A stretch of 64,000 nt of DNA from Paenibacillus sp. Root444D2 (GTDB lineage Bacteria > Bacillota > Bacilli > Paenibacillales > NBRC-103111). This document shows positions 24,276-32,952 of this stretch, piece after piece. Numbering within the stretch: the stretch's first letter is position 1; each line of letters starts with the position of its first letter. The stretch is from positions 542,827 to 606,826 of the forward strand of contig NZ_LMEO01000034.1 in assembly GCF_001426375.1 (NCBI RefSeq). Reading direction: 5' to 3'. The translations under genes and the position numbers were made by a program. The notes under the pieces were generated by a model. That model saw only the letters and a program-made list of their open reading frames with translations. It made no database searches and had not been told where the DNA came from.

Positions 24276-25175
24276 ATGGAACAGGGAAGTACGAATAACT
24301 CATTGCGCAAGGAGAGCGTAATGGTGAATAGGGCAAGAATGTTGATCTCTTGTCCGGATCAACCAGGAATCGTCGCGGCGGTTTCGCAATTTTTGTTTGA
24401 GTATGGTGCGAATATCGTGCAATCCGATCAATACACAATGGATCCTGAGGGCGGTATGTTTTTCATCCGGATCGAGTTCGATTTAATGGAGCTTGGTAGC
24501 CGAGTTGACCAGTTGAGAAAGGATTTCTCTGTCGTTGCGGACAAGTTCTCCATGGATTGGAGTCTTTCTCTTGCTAGTCAGAAGAAGCGCATCGCTATCT
24601 TCGTATCGAAGGAAGATCATGCTTTGCTTGAGCTGCTTTGGCACTGGCGCGCTGGTGATCTTAACGCGGATATCGCGATGGTCATTAGTAACCATCCGGA
24701 CATGCAATCGCTCGTCGAGCCTTTCGGAATTCCATATCACCATATTCCGGTTACCGCGGATACGAAGGCAGAAGCCGAGCGTCGTCAGCTTGAAGTTGTT
24801 GGAGACAATGTTGATGCGATCGTATTAGCTCGTTATATGCAGATCGTCTCGCCATCTTTTATTAAACACTACGCTAACCGCATCATTAATATCCATCACT
24901 CCTTCCTGCCTGCCTTTGTCGGCGGGAAGCCTTATGCGCAAGCCCATAACCGTGGGGTGAAAATCATTGGCGCTACAGCACATTATGTGACCGATGAATT
25001 GGATGGCGGCCCGATTATTGAGCAGGACGTGCAAAGAGTAAGTCACCGTGATAACGTCGAAGATTTGAAAAGAATCGGTCGACATATTGAACGGATTGTC
25101 CTTGCTAGAGCAGTAGCGTGGCATGTAGAAGATCGAATTATTGTGCATAATAACAAGACAGTTGTGTTTAATTAA
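24276..25175 (+). CDS. purU: Formyltetrahydrofolate deformylase
   Basis: 299 residues. An ACT domain (MLISCPDQPGIVAAVSQFLF, residues ~22-100) precedes a formyltransferase-fold domain with INIHHSFLPAFVGGKPYAQA and GATAHYVTDELDGGPIIEQD, the PurU active-site blocks. It releases formate from 10-formyl-THF, balancing one-carbon pools and supplying PurT. It starts at ATG 24276 (AGGGGG); an in-frame ATG at 24321 would still keep the ACT domain. Confidence 0.95.
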   Translation: MEQGSTNNSLRKESVMVNRARMLISCPDQPGIVAAVSQFLFEYGANIVQSDQYTMDPEGGMFFIRIEFDLMELGSRVDQLRKDFSVVADKFSMDWSLSLASQKKRIAIFVSKEDHALLELLWHWRAGDLNADIAMVISNHPDMQSLVEPFGIPYHHIPVTADTKAEAERRQLEVVGDNVDAIVLARYMQIVSPSFIKHYANRIINIHHSFLPAFVGGKPYAQAHNRGVKIIGATAHYVTDELDGGPIIEQDVQRVSHRDNVEDLKRIGRHIERIVLARAVAWHVEDRIIVHNNKTVVFN

Positions 25176-25181
25176 TTATAG

Positions 25182-25217
25182 ATTAGGCTGTGTCCGTTGC
25201 TGGATGCAGCCTATTTT
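25182..25217 (+). terminator. Terminator of purU
   Basis: ATTAGGCTG pairs with CAGCCTAT, followed by TTTACA. Short T-run, moderate strength. Confidence 0.6.
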
Positions 25218-25366
25218 ACAAGAGACAACTTTGGGTGGCGATGTTTTAGCGGGTTATTGTGGCAAAGCTTTAAAGCAAATGGTACAATAATGCAAGCGAT
25301 AAAAGTCACTTGTATGTACAAGTCATTGATTGACGAAAATACAGAAATATAGGAGGGAATTTTCGA

Positions 25367-27388
25367 ATGACAGTAACAAACAAAACAATTGAGCAATTAG
25401 CAGTAGACACGATCCGTACGTTGGGTATCGACGCCGTTGAGAAAGCCAAATCAGGTCACCCAGGTATGGTCATGGGGGCTGCGCCAATGGCTTACGTGCT
25501 GTGGAAACAGCATATGAAGCACAATCCATCTAATCCTAAATGGGTCAATCGCGACCGTTTCGTTCTTTCAGCCGGCCACGGATCCATGCTGCTATACAGC
25601 CTGCTTCACTTGTGCGGATATGATCTGCCAATGGAAGAGATCAAAAACTTCCGCCAATGGGGAAGCAAAACGCCAGGGCATCCAGAATACGGTCATACAG
25701 CAGGTGTTGACGCAACGACGGGTCCACTTGGACAAGGTATTGGTATGGCAGTTGGTATGGCCATGGCGGAAGCTCATCTGAGAGAGACTTACAATAAAGA
25801 GAATTTCCCTGTAATCGATCACTATACATACGCAATCTGTGGTGATGGCGATATGATGGAAGGCGTTTCATCTGAAGCCGTTTCCTTGGCAGCTCACCTT
25901 AAATTGGGCAAATTAATCATGCTTTACGATTCCAACGATATCTCGCTGGATGGCGAGCTTAATATGGCATTTTCCGAGAACGTTGAGAAGCGTTTTGAAG
26001 CTTACGGCTGGCAAGTGCTGCGCGTAGAAGAGCAAAATGATCTTGCGGCGATTTCCAAAGCAATTGCTGAAGCGAAAGCTGATACAACGCGCCCAACTTT
26101 GATTGAAGTGAAAACGACAATCGGTTTCGGCAGCCCGAACAAAGGCGGCAAAGGCGGACACGTTGGACCTCACGGTTCTCCACTTGGCGGCGAAGAAGTG
26201 AAGCTGACGAAGCAAGCTTACGGCTGGCCGGAGGAGCCGGACTTCTTAGTTCCGGATGAAGTAAGAGCGCACTACGCTGAAATTCAAAAAGAAGGCGCTG
26301 CAGCTGAACAAGCTTGGAGCAACCTGTTGAATGACTACATCAAGGCATATCCAGAACTCGGTAACCAGTTCAGCGCGGCTGTGAATAATGAATTCCCAGC
26401 AGGCTGGGACGCAGATCTTCCGGTTTACAGCACATCAGACAAGCCTATGGCGACTCGCGTTGCTTCCGGTAATGCAATCAACGCGATTGCACCTAATTTG
26501 CCGCAATTGATCGGCGGTTCCGCGGATCTGGCAAGCTCGAACAACACGATGATCAAAGGCGAATCCAATTATAGTGCCAGCAACTATGCAGGCCGCAATT
26601 TATGGTTTGGTGTTCGTGAATTCGGTATGGGTACAGCGATGAACGGTATGGCTCTGCATGGCGGAGTTAAAATATACGGAGCTACATTCTTCGTATTCTC
26701 CGATTATCTGCGTGCATCGATTCGTCTTGCTGCTCTTATGCAACTTCCGGTGATCTACGTTCTAACGCATGACAGTATCGCTGTTGGTGAAGATGGACCG
26801 ACACATGAACCGGTTGAACAATTGCCAGCGCTTCGTGTCATTCCGGGTATCACCGTTATTCGCCCAGCCGATGGTAACGAAACATCAGAAGCATGGCGCT
26901 ATGCGATTTCCCAAGCTAAGGGGCCAGTTGCACTTGTGTTGACTCGCCAAAACCTACCGATCCTTGAAGGCACAGTCCAAGGCGCAAAGGAAAACCTAAG
27001 CAAAGGCGGATACGTTGTATCCGATGCTACAAATGGCAAGCCAGTTGCACAAATTCTGGCAACAGGCTCCGAAGTACAATTGGCTGTCGCGGCGCAAAAG
27101 CTTCTTGAAGCCGATGGCATTAACGTTCGTGTCGTAAGCTTGCCAAGCTTGGAACTGTTCGAGAAACAGTCCAAAGAATATAAAGACTCCGTCATTCTGC
27201 CGGAAGTGAAGAAGCGTCTAGCTGTTGAGATGGCTTACCCGCTTGGTTGGGAACGTTACGTTGGCGACCAAGGATCCATCCTCGGTATCTCTACATTTGG
27301 AGCATCCGCACCAGGGGATTTGGTTCTCAAAGAGTACGGATTCTACCCAGAGAACGTAGCAGCTAGAGTGAAAGCTCTATTGTCTTAG
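25367..27388 (+). CDS. tkt: Transketolase
   Basis: 673 residues. The thiamine-diphosphate motif GDGDMMEGVSSEAVSLAAHL with a downstream DSNDISLDGE, the sugar-binding GHPGMVMGAAPMAYVLW and the C-terminal transketolase domain (FSDYLRASIRLAALMQLPVI) are intact. It exchanges two-carbon units in the pentose phosphate pathway. ATG 25367 follows AGGAGGG. Monocistronic apart from a possible read-through to ppnP, 76 bp downstream. Confidence 0.97.
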   Translation: MTVTNKTIEQLAVDTIRTLGIDAVEKAKSGHPGMVMGAAPMAYVLWKQHMKHNPSNPKWVNRDRFVLSAGHGSMLLYSLLHLCGYDLPMEEIKNFRQWGSKTPGHPEYGHTAGVDATTGPLGQGIGMAVGMAMAEAHLRETYNKENFPVIDHYTYAICGDGDMMEGVSSEAVSLAAHLKLGKLIMLYDSNDISLDGELNMAFSENVEKRFEAYGWQVLRVEEQNDLAAISKAIAEAKADTTRPTLIEVKTTIGFGSPNKGGKGGHVGPHGSPLGGEEVKLTKQAYGWPEEPDFLVPDEVRAHYAEIQKEGAAAEQAWSNLLNDYIKAYPELGNQFSAAVNNEFPAGWDADLPVYSTSDKPMATRVASGNAINAIAPNLPQLIGGSADLASSNNTMIKGESNYSASNYAGRNLWFGVREFGMGTAMNGMALHGGVKIYGATFFVFSDYLRASIRLAALMQLPVIYVLTHDSIAVGEDGPTHEPVEQLPALRVIPGITVIRPADGNETSEAWRYAISQAKGPVALVLTRQNLPILEGTVQGAKENLSKGGYVVSDATNGKPVAQILATGSEVQLAVAAQKLLEADGINVRVVSLPSLELFEKQSKEYKDSVILPEVKKRLAVEMAYPLGWERYVGDQGSILGISTFGASAPGDLVLKEYGFYPENVAARVKALLS

Positions 27389-27464
27389 TTATAAGGTAGC
27401 CACAGCCCACCACCGCGTGGGCTTGGCTTTATTCTTAGTCATTTTAGAGGGGGAACCAATTACC

Positions 27465-27782
27465 ATGTCTAGCTTTGAAAATGTAACTGTATTAACGAAA
27501 GCCAACGTTTATTTCGACGGTAAAGTAACTAGCCGCACCGTTCAATTCGCCGATGGCACTAAAAAAACACTCGGCATTTTGCTCCCGGGTGAGTACGAAT
27601 TTGGAACAGATGTAAAAGAAATCATGGAAATCCAAGCGGGTGAGCTGAACGTATTGCTTCCAGGCAGCAGCGAATGGATTACCATCAGCGGCCAAGGTGA
27701 ATTCACAGTTCCCGCCAATGCAAAATTCAAGCTCGAAGTGAAAACAGTTAGCGATTATATTTGCTCTTATATTCATGAGTAA
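27465..27782 (+). CDS. ppnP: Pyrimidine/purine nucleoside phosphorylase
   Basis: 105 residues from ATG 27465 (AGAGGGGG upstream). FENVTVLTKANVYFDGKVTS, then RTVQFADGTKKTLGILLPGEY and the cupin end FTVPANAKFKLEVKTVSDYI identify the PpnP family (formerly DUF1255), which phosphorolyses several nucleosides. The longer frame to 27417 crosses the tkt terminator and is rejected. Confidence 0.93.
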   Translation: MSSFENVTVLTKANVYFDGKVTSRTVQFADGTKKTLGILLPGEYEFGTDVKEIMEIQAGELNVLLPGSSEWITISGQGEFTVPANAKFKLEVKTVSDYICSYIHE

Positions 27783-27812
27783 TTAAATAGGGAAGAGATA
27801 TCCCTTCAGATC

Positions 27813-27860
27813 CCATACTTCTATCGGACATATTGTCCGATAGAAGTATGGTATTTTTTT
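27813..27860 (+). terminator. Strong terminator after ppnP
   Basis: An 18-bp perfect stem (CCATACTTCTATCGGACA with its complement, 27813-27830 and 27834-27851) with loop TAT, followed by TATTTTTTT. Confidence 0.95.
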
Positions 27861-27912
27861 CCAGAATTGGTTTGGGGTTAGCAAAGCTTACCCCTTTGTA
27901 TTCGTGTACTAT

Positions 27913-28060
27913 TGAATAAGCGCGGTTTACGAGCTTATTCAGAACGAGCGCGCTGGATGGCCTGCTGAGAAGTAGATTTTCGGCTTCTCGGACTCTCTGT
28001 CAGCGAGTTTTGGCTCGCGGAACTCTCGCGGAAAGCGCGGAAAACGCGCTTATTTTCCTT
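27913..28060. repeat. Multi-hairpin intergenic element
   Basis: A run of short inverted repeats in a gene-free gap: GAATAAGC/GCTTATTC, GAGAAG/CTTCTC, GCGAG/CTCGC and GCGC/GCGC. It is more GC-rich than its surroundings. Function unknown; it may be a dispersed repeat of this genome. Confidence 0.5.
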
Positions 28061-28069
28061 GTGGGGGAT

Positions 28070-28444
28070 TTAATTGGATGACCAGGGATAGAGGGAGCGG
28101 GTATCCATCTGCAGCACTTCTTCGATGTCGCTCATGCGTATCCATAGTTGCTGGATGTATTGAAGGTCATTAAGAAGCGTAATATGCCGCAGTTTAATCC
28201 TGGAGAGGCTGACGCCGATGCATTGGGGGTGTCCTGGATTAATGACGAGGTCATCCAGCAGGACGGTTATTCCAGCCTCTAAGTCAGGGATTTCTTCCAT
28301 CTTAAGCTGCTGAAACGGAGCGCCTAATGGAACGTACATCGAAGTTTTGTTCCAATCTAGCTCGTTAGGCCGAAAACGAAGCGCCATGAGAAATGGCTGG
28401 ATGCGCTCTTCATGGAAGTCATAAAAAACGGTAAGCTTAGCCAT
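28070..28444 (-). CDS. Hypothetical protein downstream of ImmA-like protease
   Basis: 124 residues, not recognised. It begins AKLTVFYDFHEERIQPFLMA, is mixed alpha/beta without signal or membrane segments, and overlaps the 3' end of the ImmA-like gene by 8 bp, so the two are co-translated. A role linked to the repressor-protease pair is possible. No motif suggests an activity. Confidence 0.7.
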   Translation of the reverse strand: MAKLTVFYDFHEERIQPFLMALRFRPNELDWNKTSMYVPLGAPFQQLKMEEIPDLEAGITVLLDDLVINPGHPQCIGVSLSRIKLRHITLLNDLQYIQQLWIRMSDIEEVLQMDTRSLYPWSSN

Positions 28445-29066
28445 CAGAGGGTGCCCCTTTTTGCTTCAGATGCTCCAGCTTGTCCATGATGAGGCGAGTT
28501 GCATCGGACCAATTGGCTGGATTATATTTGCTAGCTTGGCTTTGGCTTTGTGTAAATAGCTGGTACTCATGATCCATAATGCCTTGTAGGACACGACGCT
28601 GAATTTGCTCTATGCGTGCGGCTGCAAGCCGATGAGTTACTTGAAATTCTTCGGAAAGAAGGGCGATCATTTCGTTCTTTTGCTCGGGCAGCGGGAGTTT
28701 CTTAAGCATAGAAATAGGTATTGCCGCGTAGAGCTGGAAGGCCGTTGCGTCCTGCTCTTGCCAATCGACATAGCGATCTGGCATGATCATTTGGTTGCCG
28801 GAATGGCGAAGCACATGACAAAGCTCGTGAAGAAAGTCTTCCCACTGCTCCTTGGCAGATAAACGTCGGTCTACGTTAATACTGAATTGTCCATTATTTT
28901 CGACAGCCATGCTGTTCATATCCATCGCATAAACCCAAATATGCAGTTTAGCAGCCAAATTGGTCATGCTAAGCTGAGATGGCTCTGTGATCTCATGTTG
29001 GAGATATAAAGTCTCGACCCATTGTTCCAGAGGGGTGGTTTGGTAGTGAGTGAACAGGGCAAACAC
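28437..29066 (-). CDS. ImmA/IrrE-type metallopeptidase
   Basis: 209 residues. HELCHVLRH near residue 90 is the HExxH zinc motif, and the later DWQEQDATAFQLYAAIPISM supplies the third-ligand Glu region typical of ImmA/IrrE proteins. In ICEBs1 ImmA cleaves the repressor ImmR to derepress the element. Here an ImmR-like XRE gene lies immediately upstream. The GTG at 29066 touches its GAGG site, so the exact start is doubtful. Confidence 0.88.
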   Translation of the reverse strand: MFALFTHYQTTPLEQWVETLYLQHEITEPSQLSMTNLAAKLHIWVYAMDMNSMAVENNGQFSINVDRRLSAKEQWEDFLHELCHVLRHSGNQMIMPDRYVDWQEQDATAFQLYAAIPISMLKKLPLPEQKNEMIALLSEEFQVTHRLAAARIEQIQRRVLQGIMDHEYQLFTQSQSQASKYNPANWSDATRLIMDKLEHLKQKGAPSDG

Positions 29067-29203
29067 CTCGTTATAGGAATATATGTTCGTTTATTTAAGG
29101 CAAAGAAAAGCCCGCTAGGGCTTGGCTATATTGTAGAAGGATAAGTTTACAACTTAACTTGCTTCGTATCAACCATGATGAATTCGTTCATCAAAGGAAA
29201 CTG

Positions 29204-29611
29204 TTACTGTTGACTGTCTGGTTTGCGGGTCATCTGCTGCTCTTTGATGAAGTTCCAGAAGCGGAGCATTTCGTCTCGGCGCTCTTTGGGCGCATTTTTG
29301 AAATCTTTGAAAAATAAGCTTACTTCAGGATCATCGACTTCCACGGAACTGCTCGGTCCAAGCGGTCCTTCTAGCGCATCTTCTTCCGTCGGAGCAAATC
29401 CGGCGAGCAGTAGAAGCTCGTCCTTATTAGCACCTCTAAACGCATCGGCTAAGGCGATAACAGTTTCCCTGGATGGATTGAAGCGGTTATTTTCTATGGA
29501 GTTAATAAACGAATAACTGACACCGGATCTTTCTCCGAGTTCTCTAAGAGAGAAATTGTTCTGCTGACGCAAATGCCGGATTCGAATGCCGAATTGCACC
29601 ATATCTTTCAT
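29204..29611 (-). CDS. XRE-family repressor, ImmR-like
   Basis: 135 residues. Helix-turn-helix FGIRIRHLRQQNNFSLRELG then ERSGVSYSFINSIENNRFNP is followed by a Pro/Glu/Ser linker and a C-terminal helix (FKDFKNAPKERRDEMLRFWN then FIKEQ). It is divergent from the ArpU-like gene, with three GTTTTGAA-type palindromes between, and upstream of the ImmA-like protease. It probably silences the phage remnant to the right. Confidence 0.88.
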   Translation of the reverse strand: MKDMVQFGIRIRHLRQQNNFSLRELGERSGVSYSFINSIENNRFNPSRETVIALADAFRGANKDELLLLAGFAPTEEDALEGPLGPSSSVEVDDPEVSLFFKDFKNAPKERRDEMLRFWNFIKEQQMTRKPDSQQ

Positions 29612-29677
29612 AGCTTCATCACCTGTTTCTATTGTAAAGGGTTGATGCTACAAAAAACAAGAGGGTTCGGATAGAAA

Positions 29678-29750
29678 GTTTTGATTTTCAAAACATTTTG
29701 TGTTGAATTTTAAAACAAGAAGACGTATGATTTGTTTAGAAATTCAAAAC
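29678..29750. promoter_or_regulatory. Three operators of the phage-remnant repressor
   Basis: GTTTTGATTTTCAAAAC (29678-29694), GTTGAATTTTAAAAC (29702-29716) and GTTTAGAAATTCAAAAC (29734-29750), variants of GTTTTGAANTTCAAAAC. They fill the divergent promoter region of the XRE and ArpU-like genes. A perfect copy occurs at 30498. Confidence 0.65.
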
Positions 29751-29776
29751 GACAAATTTTAGGAGATGGTCGGAGA

Positions 29777-30202
29777 ATGGTGGAACGTATTTTACACATA
29801 GAGCAAGAACAAATTAATCGACGGGCAACGCGCAAGCGGGTGGAAGATGTGCTCGAAACGGTTCGAATGTACCGGTCGATCGGGTATGCGCGGAGAGAGA
29901 GAGGAACGATTTCGGACTCGAATCAGGTATTCAAGGTGAAGGAGCAGACAGCTGTGTACCAGGCAGACACGGAGGAACAATTGGTTGTTTTATGCGCTGA
30001 GGTAGAGCAAGCGTTGTTACTGCTTGATGAACTTGAACAGGAAATGATCAGCAAACGTTATTTGCAAAGGGACAAGTTGTTCGATTTCTTGCTGTTCCAT
30101 GAGCTGAATTTGAGTGAGCGTACTTATCGCAGGGTGAAGGCTAAGGCGATAGCTAAGCTTGCTTACATGCTGCGGCTAGAGGTGATACTTTCTAAAGAGT
30201 AA
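29777..30202 (+). CDS. ArpU-family phage transcriptional regulator
   Basis: 141 residues from ATG 29777 (AGGAG 11 bases upstream); the TTG-started frame from 29732 crosses the operators and is rejected. The central EQEMISKRYLQRDKLFDFLL and LSERTYRRVKAKAIAKLAYM (a sigma-like helix-turn-helix) match ArpU/late-gene activators of Gram-positive phages. It presumably activates the structural and lysis genes downstream. Confidence 0.82.
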   Translation: MVERILHIEQEQINRRATRKRVEDVLETVRMYRSIGYARRERGTISDSNQVFKVKEQTAVYQADTEEQLVVLCAEVEQALLLLDELEQEMISKRYLQRDKLFDFLLFHELNLSERTYRRVKAKAIAKLAYMLRLEVILSKE

Positions 30203-30496
30203 TGCTGATATGGGGCTTGGGGCTATGGGGTGTAGGAAGAGAATGTATATAAGAGGCATACAAACAACTAAGGGAGTGTGACCATAAGTTGGCCGCTTCT
30301 TGGCAGTTCGCTAGATTGACGCCGTGGTATGATCGTTGTGTAGAGTAGTGAGGGAGGTGATTAGGTTGAACAGGACGCAACGGATAATGTCCGGATCGAG
30401 CAGATCTTGTAGGGCTGCTTACGGGACAAATGGAAGGAGTGAAACGAGTGGTAGTTAGGTCATTTTTAGGCAGTGACCGTTTTGAAAAGAAAAAAA

Positions 30497-30515
30497 TGTT
30501 TTGAATTTCAAAACA
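30497..30515. promoter_or_regulatory. Perfect repressor operator in the phage remnant
   Basis: TGTTTTGAATTTCAAAACA, a 9+1+9 palindrome, 340 bp before the structural gene. It probably blocks the late promoter in the repressed state. Confidence 0.65.
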
Positions 30516-30540
30516 TTTGCCGCCAACATTCAACTTTCAA

Positions 30541-30642
30541 CACTGAACACTGAACACCGAACACCGAACACCGAACACCGAACACCGAACACCGAACACC
30601 GAACACCGAACACCGAACACCGAACACCGAACACCGAACACT
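30541..30642. repeat. Heptanucleotide tandem repeat (CACCGAA)n
   Basis: About 14 head-to-tail copies of CACCGAA, the first two CACTGAA. A 7-bp unit shifts frame with each copy, and no ORF spans it. It lies in the 30203-30833 gap, which also holds a repressor operator, a hairpin at 30683 and no supported gene. Confidence 0.95.
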
Positions 30643-30682
30643 AAAAATCTTGTGGTAAGTGAGAACGTTGGAGTGAAGTTAT

Positions 30683-30752
30683 ATAACGATGTTTTACATC
30701 GTTATGTAGGGCTCTGGCGGAGAGAGCGTCGCTGAGACGATGTAAAACATGC
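30683..30752. repeat. Hairpin element related to the 49-kb tandem repeat
   Basis: ATAACGATGTTTTACATCGT forms a palindrome (to 30705), followed 30 bp later by GACGATGTAAAACATGC (30736-30752). The layout, TAACGATGTTTT-CATCG then AAAACAT, is shared with each 113-bp unit at 49051. Confidence 0.5.
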
Positions 30753-30833
30753 TTACAGATGAGTCAAAGAGGCGGAAACGGCAGGCTGGTGTGCTGTAAC
30801 GATGCTTCGACAGGAAGGAGGTAAAAGAAGTGA

Positions 30834-31646
30834 ATGATTAACATGGCAAATCAGCTAGCACTTTATCTAAAGTCCGAAGGTGTGGGGAACCTTGGGAACG
30901 ACTTGTTCGTGGACGGTGTTCCACAGACCCCGGATGAGGCTATTTGGCTCAGTCACGTTGGTGGCAGCGCGGAGTTCAAGTTAGACGCGCCGGGTAGCTG
31001 GCGCAAGCTGAGCTTGAACGTGAGAAGCACAACGCCGGTGGGGGCGCAAGATCGCATCTGGAGCGCTATTAACAAGCTGCTCAATCCGGATGACGGTGTC
31101 ATCGAGGTGGACGGGCTAACCTACACAGTGCAAATTACTGCGTTGCCCGCTGTGCAGGAGAAGGATGGGGCAGGCAGGTGCCTCATGAAATCTTTCCTGA
31201 TCCTTCGACAAGTAAAGCCTGTGCTAGAAACTTGGCTGAGAGCTATAACCGTATTTACGGAAGCGGCTTTAGGCTCACAGTGGCGCGTATACCGTGGATT
31301 CAACGGTACGTGTCGACCTAGCGTCTCATGGCAGTGTTTGAGCTTACAGAGTGCGTCGGAGTCAAGAGGTGCATGCCAGCTTACGAAACAATTCGTTGGG
31401 CAGATTGCTGCGAGGTCGGCCAATGAGTATCAGTTGGCCGCTCAAATATTACTGCTGGGATTGGCTGAACAAGCTAAATTGCCAATGGGAGGCGCTGATA
31501 GCAGGTGGTTAACGGTGATTAATTCAAGTGCAACGATTCGCTCAGGGGACTTGTCCACAGGGATTCTGACCGTTACTTTAACGGGCGCCGCTGCAACTCC
31601 GCAAGGCATGTTACCTCTCATCGCTGGCGTTCAGACAGCAACATAA
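30834..31646 (+). CDS. Chimeric phage structural protein (minor capsid/tail domains)
   Basis: 270 residues. Residues ~1-130 (NQLALYLKSEGVGNLGNDLF onward, with IWSAINKLLNPDDGVIEVDG) resemble phage minor capsid/tail-terminator proteins. Residues ~131-270 (ETWLRAITVFTEAALGSQWR onward, to SSATIRSGDLSTGILTVTLT) look like a second, independent phage structural protein. The join may reflect a deletion that fused two genes of an ancestral phage. ATG 30834 follows AGGAAGGAGGT. No terminase, portal or tape-measure gene is present. Confidence 0.7.
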   Translation: MINMANQLALYLKSEGVGNLGNDLFVDGVPQTPDEAIWLSHVGGSAEFKLDAPGSWRKLSLNVRSTTPVGAQDRIWSAINKLLNPDDGVIEVDGLTYTVQITALPAVQEKDGAGRCLMKSFLILRQVKPVLETWLRAITVFTEAALGSQWRVYRGFNGTCRPSVSWQCLSLQSASESRGACQLTKQFVGQIAARSANEYQLAAQILLLGLAEQAKLPMGGADSRWLTVINSSATIRSGDLSTGILTVTLTGAAATPQGMLPLIAGVQTAT

Positions 31647-31690
31647 ATTCATATTAAGGTATCTTATTCCAAAGAGGAATTGAATAACGG

Positions 31691-31777
31691 ATGGAACTTG
31701 GATTCAAACGGATTGTTCGTAATTTACTGTGCTTTGATATGGATTTTGAGGCTGGCAAAATTGAGTCGGGCAAATAG
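31691..31777 (+). CDS. Possible 28-residue phage-type small ORF
   Basis: ATG 31691 opens MELGFKRIVRNLLCFDMDFE and ends KIESGK. Codon use looks coding-like, and tiny ORFs commonly precede holins in Bacillales prophages. The ribosome binding site is poor (AGAGG 12 bases upstream). The rest of the 31647-31848 gap shows nothing else. Confidence 0.25.
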   Translation: MELGFKRIVRNLLCFDMDFEAGKIESGK

Positions 31778-31848
31778 TATGATGGCTAAGCCAGTGAAGG
31801 CGAACTGTCAGTAGGGAAAATATCACATTCAGAAAGGAGCAAAAACGA

Positions 31849-32247
31849 ATGAACCAAATTGGTTTTAATCTGATTTCAGCCGCGCTCGGCGGTTTCGTAA
31901 CCTATGCCTTTGGCGAGTGGAACGAACTTCTTAGCTTATTTCTCATGGCAATACTAGTCGACTATGTAACGGGCATTGCCGCCTCGATGAAGGAACAGCG
32001 AGGACTTAATAGCCAAGTTGGCTACTGGGGTCTTGCCCGCAAAGGGCTGATGCTGCTTGTGATTATGCTGGCGCATCGCATGGATATTCTGATGGATACG
32101 GACCTGATGATGACGGGAGCAATTTATTTTTATTTGGCAAATGAGTTTATTTCCATTACTGAAAATTATGGACGATTAGGGCTTCCGCTGCCCAGCTTTA
32201 TGAAGCAGATGATTCAAGTGCTGCGAGGCAAGGAGGAGGGGTTATGA
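31849..32247 (+). CDS. Phage holin
   Basis: 132 residues with three hydrophobic segments. FLMAILVDYVTGIAASMKEQ, then GLNSQVGYWGLARKGLMLLV and ANEFISITENYGRLGLPLPS identify the toxin-secretion/phage-lysis holin family (phage_holin_4). It forms membrane lesions that release the endolysin encoded by the next gene. ATG 31849 follows AAAGGAG. Its stop overlaps the start of the endolysin gene (ATGA). Confidence 0.93.
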   Translation: MNQIGFNLISAALGGFVTYAFGEWNELLSLFLMAILVDYVTGIAASMKEQRGLNSQVGYWGLARKGLMLLVIMLAHRMDILMDTDLMMTGAIYFYLANEFISITENYGRLGLPLPSFMKQMIQVLRGKEEGL

Positions 32248-32867
32248 GCAAAGATGGCTTTATTGATCAATTAGCTTCAGCTGCACAAGAGGATATGCGG
32301 GAGTTTGGTATTTTAGAGAGTGTGACCATCGCGCAGGCTATTCTGGAAAGTGGCTGGGGTCGCTCAGCTCCCGGTAATAATTTGTTTGGGATCAAGGGGA
32401 GTGGGCAACAGCAAGTAACGCAGGAATTCATAAACGGCAAGTGGATACAAATTGTAGGTGGCTTTCGTGTGTACGACAGCTGGTACGATAGCATACTTGA
32501 TCATTCGCTGCTGCTTGCAGGCAATCCCAGATACGTGAATGTGCTGCATGAAAGAGATTACAGGTGTGCTAGTCAAGAGCTGCAGCGCGTAGGGTATGCA
32601 ACGGATCCGCAGTATGCGGACAAGCTGATTCGGATTATTGAAGGGAGCGAGCTAACTCGTTTTGATCAGATAGAGGAGGAAAGGGGGGATATGATGAGTT
32701 CTGATGATGCGAATAAGATTATTAATTTCTTATCCGCTGCTTGGATGAGCACAGAGGATGCAGAAGCTAGAGTGGAATTTCACCGTTTGGCTGACGAGTT
32801 CCGAAAGCGTCTGGGCAGACGTAAGTTGCTAATACTCAACAGCGATCCAGAAATCACCAGCAAATAG
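32244..32867 (+). CDS. Endolysin, GH73-type glucosaminidase
   Basis: 207 residues. The N-terminal two-thirds is a mannosyl-glycoprotein endo-beta-N-acetylglucosaminidase domain: SVTIAQAILESGWGRSAPGN (catalytic Glu in ILESGWG), NLFGIKG, FRVYDSWYDSILDHSLLL and YATDPQYADKLIRIIE. A C-terminal helical tail follows. It cleaves peptidoglycan glycan chains. Translationally coupled to the holin. There is no signal peptide, fitting holin-dependent release. Confidence 0.92.
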   Translation: MSKDGFIDQLASAAQEDMREFGILESVTIAQAILESGWGRSAPGNNLFGIKGSGQQQVTQEFINGKWIQIVGGFRVYDSWYDSILDHSLLLAGNPRYVNVLHERDYRCASQELQRVGYATDPQYADKLIRIIEGSELTRFDQIEEERGDMMSSDDANKIINFLSAAWMSTEDAEARVEFHRLADEFRKRLGRRKLLILNSDPEITSK

Positions 32868-32899
32868 GTGAATTGCTAGTAACACTTCATCTCGCACCT

Positions 32900-32936
32900 A
32901 AAATAAGAGTCCCAAGGGACTCTTATTTTGTCATTT
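32900..32936 (+). terminator. Terminator of the holin-endolysin operon
   Basis: AAAATAAGAGTCCC/GGGACTCTTATTTT, a 14-bp stem with loop AA. T-rich on both strands. It may also be a fourth member of the palindrome family just downstream. Confidence 0.8.
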
Positions 32937-32952
32937 TCTCTTCACTTGAGGT

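Noticed and set aside
27905..28069. tRNA or structural RNA in the GC-rich hairpin gap
   Set aside because: Hairpins do not make a cloverleaf and no TTC/anticodon arms are found.
30366..30458. 30-codon TTG-started ORF after GGGAGGTGATTAGG
   Set aside because: Good site but Arg/Ser-rich junk-like product, rare start and no context; not supportable.
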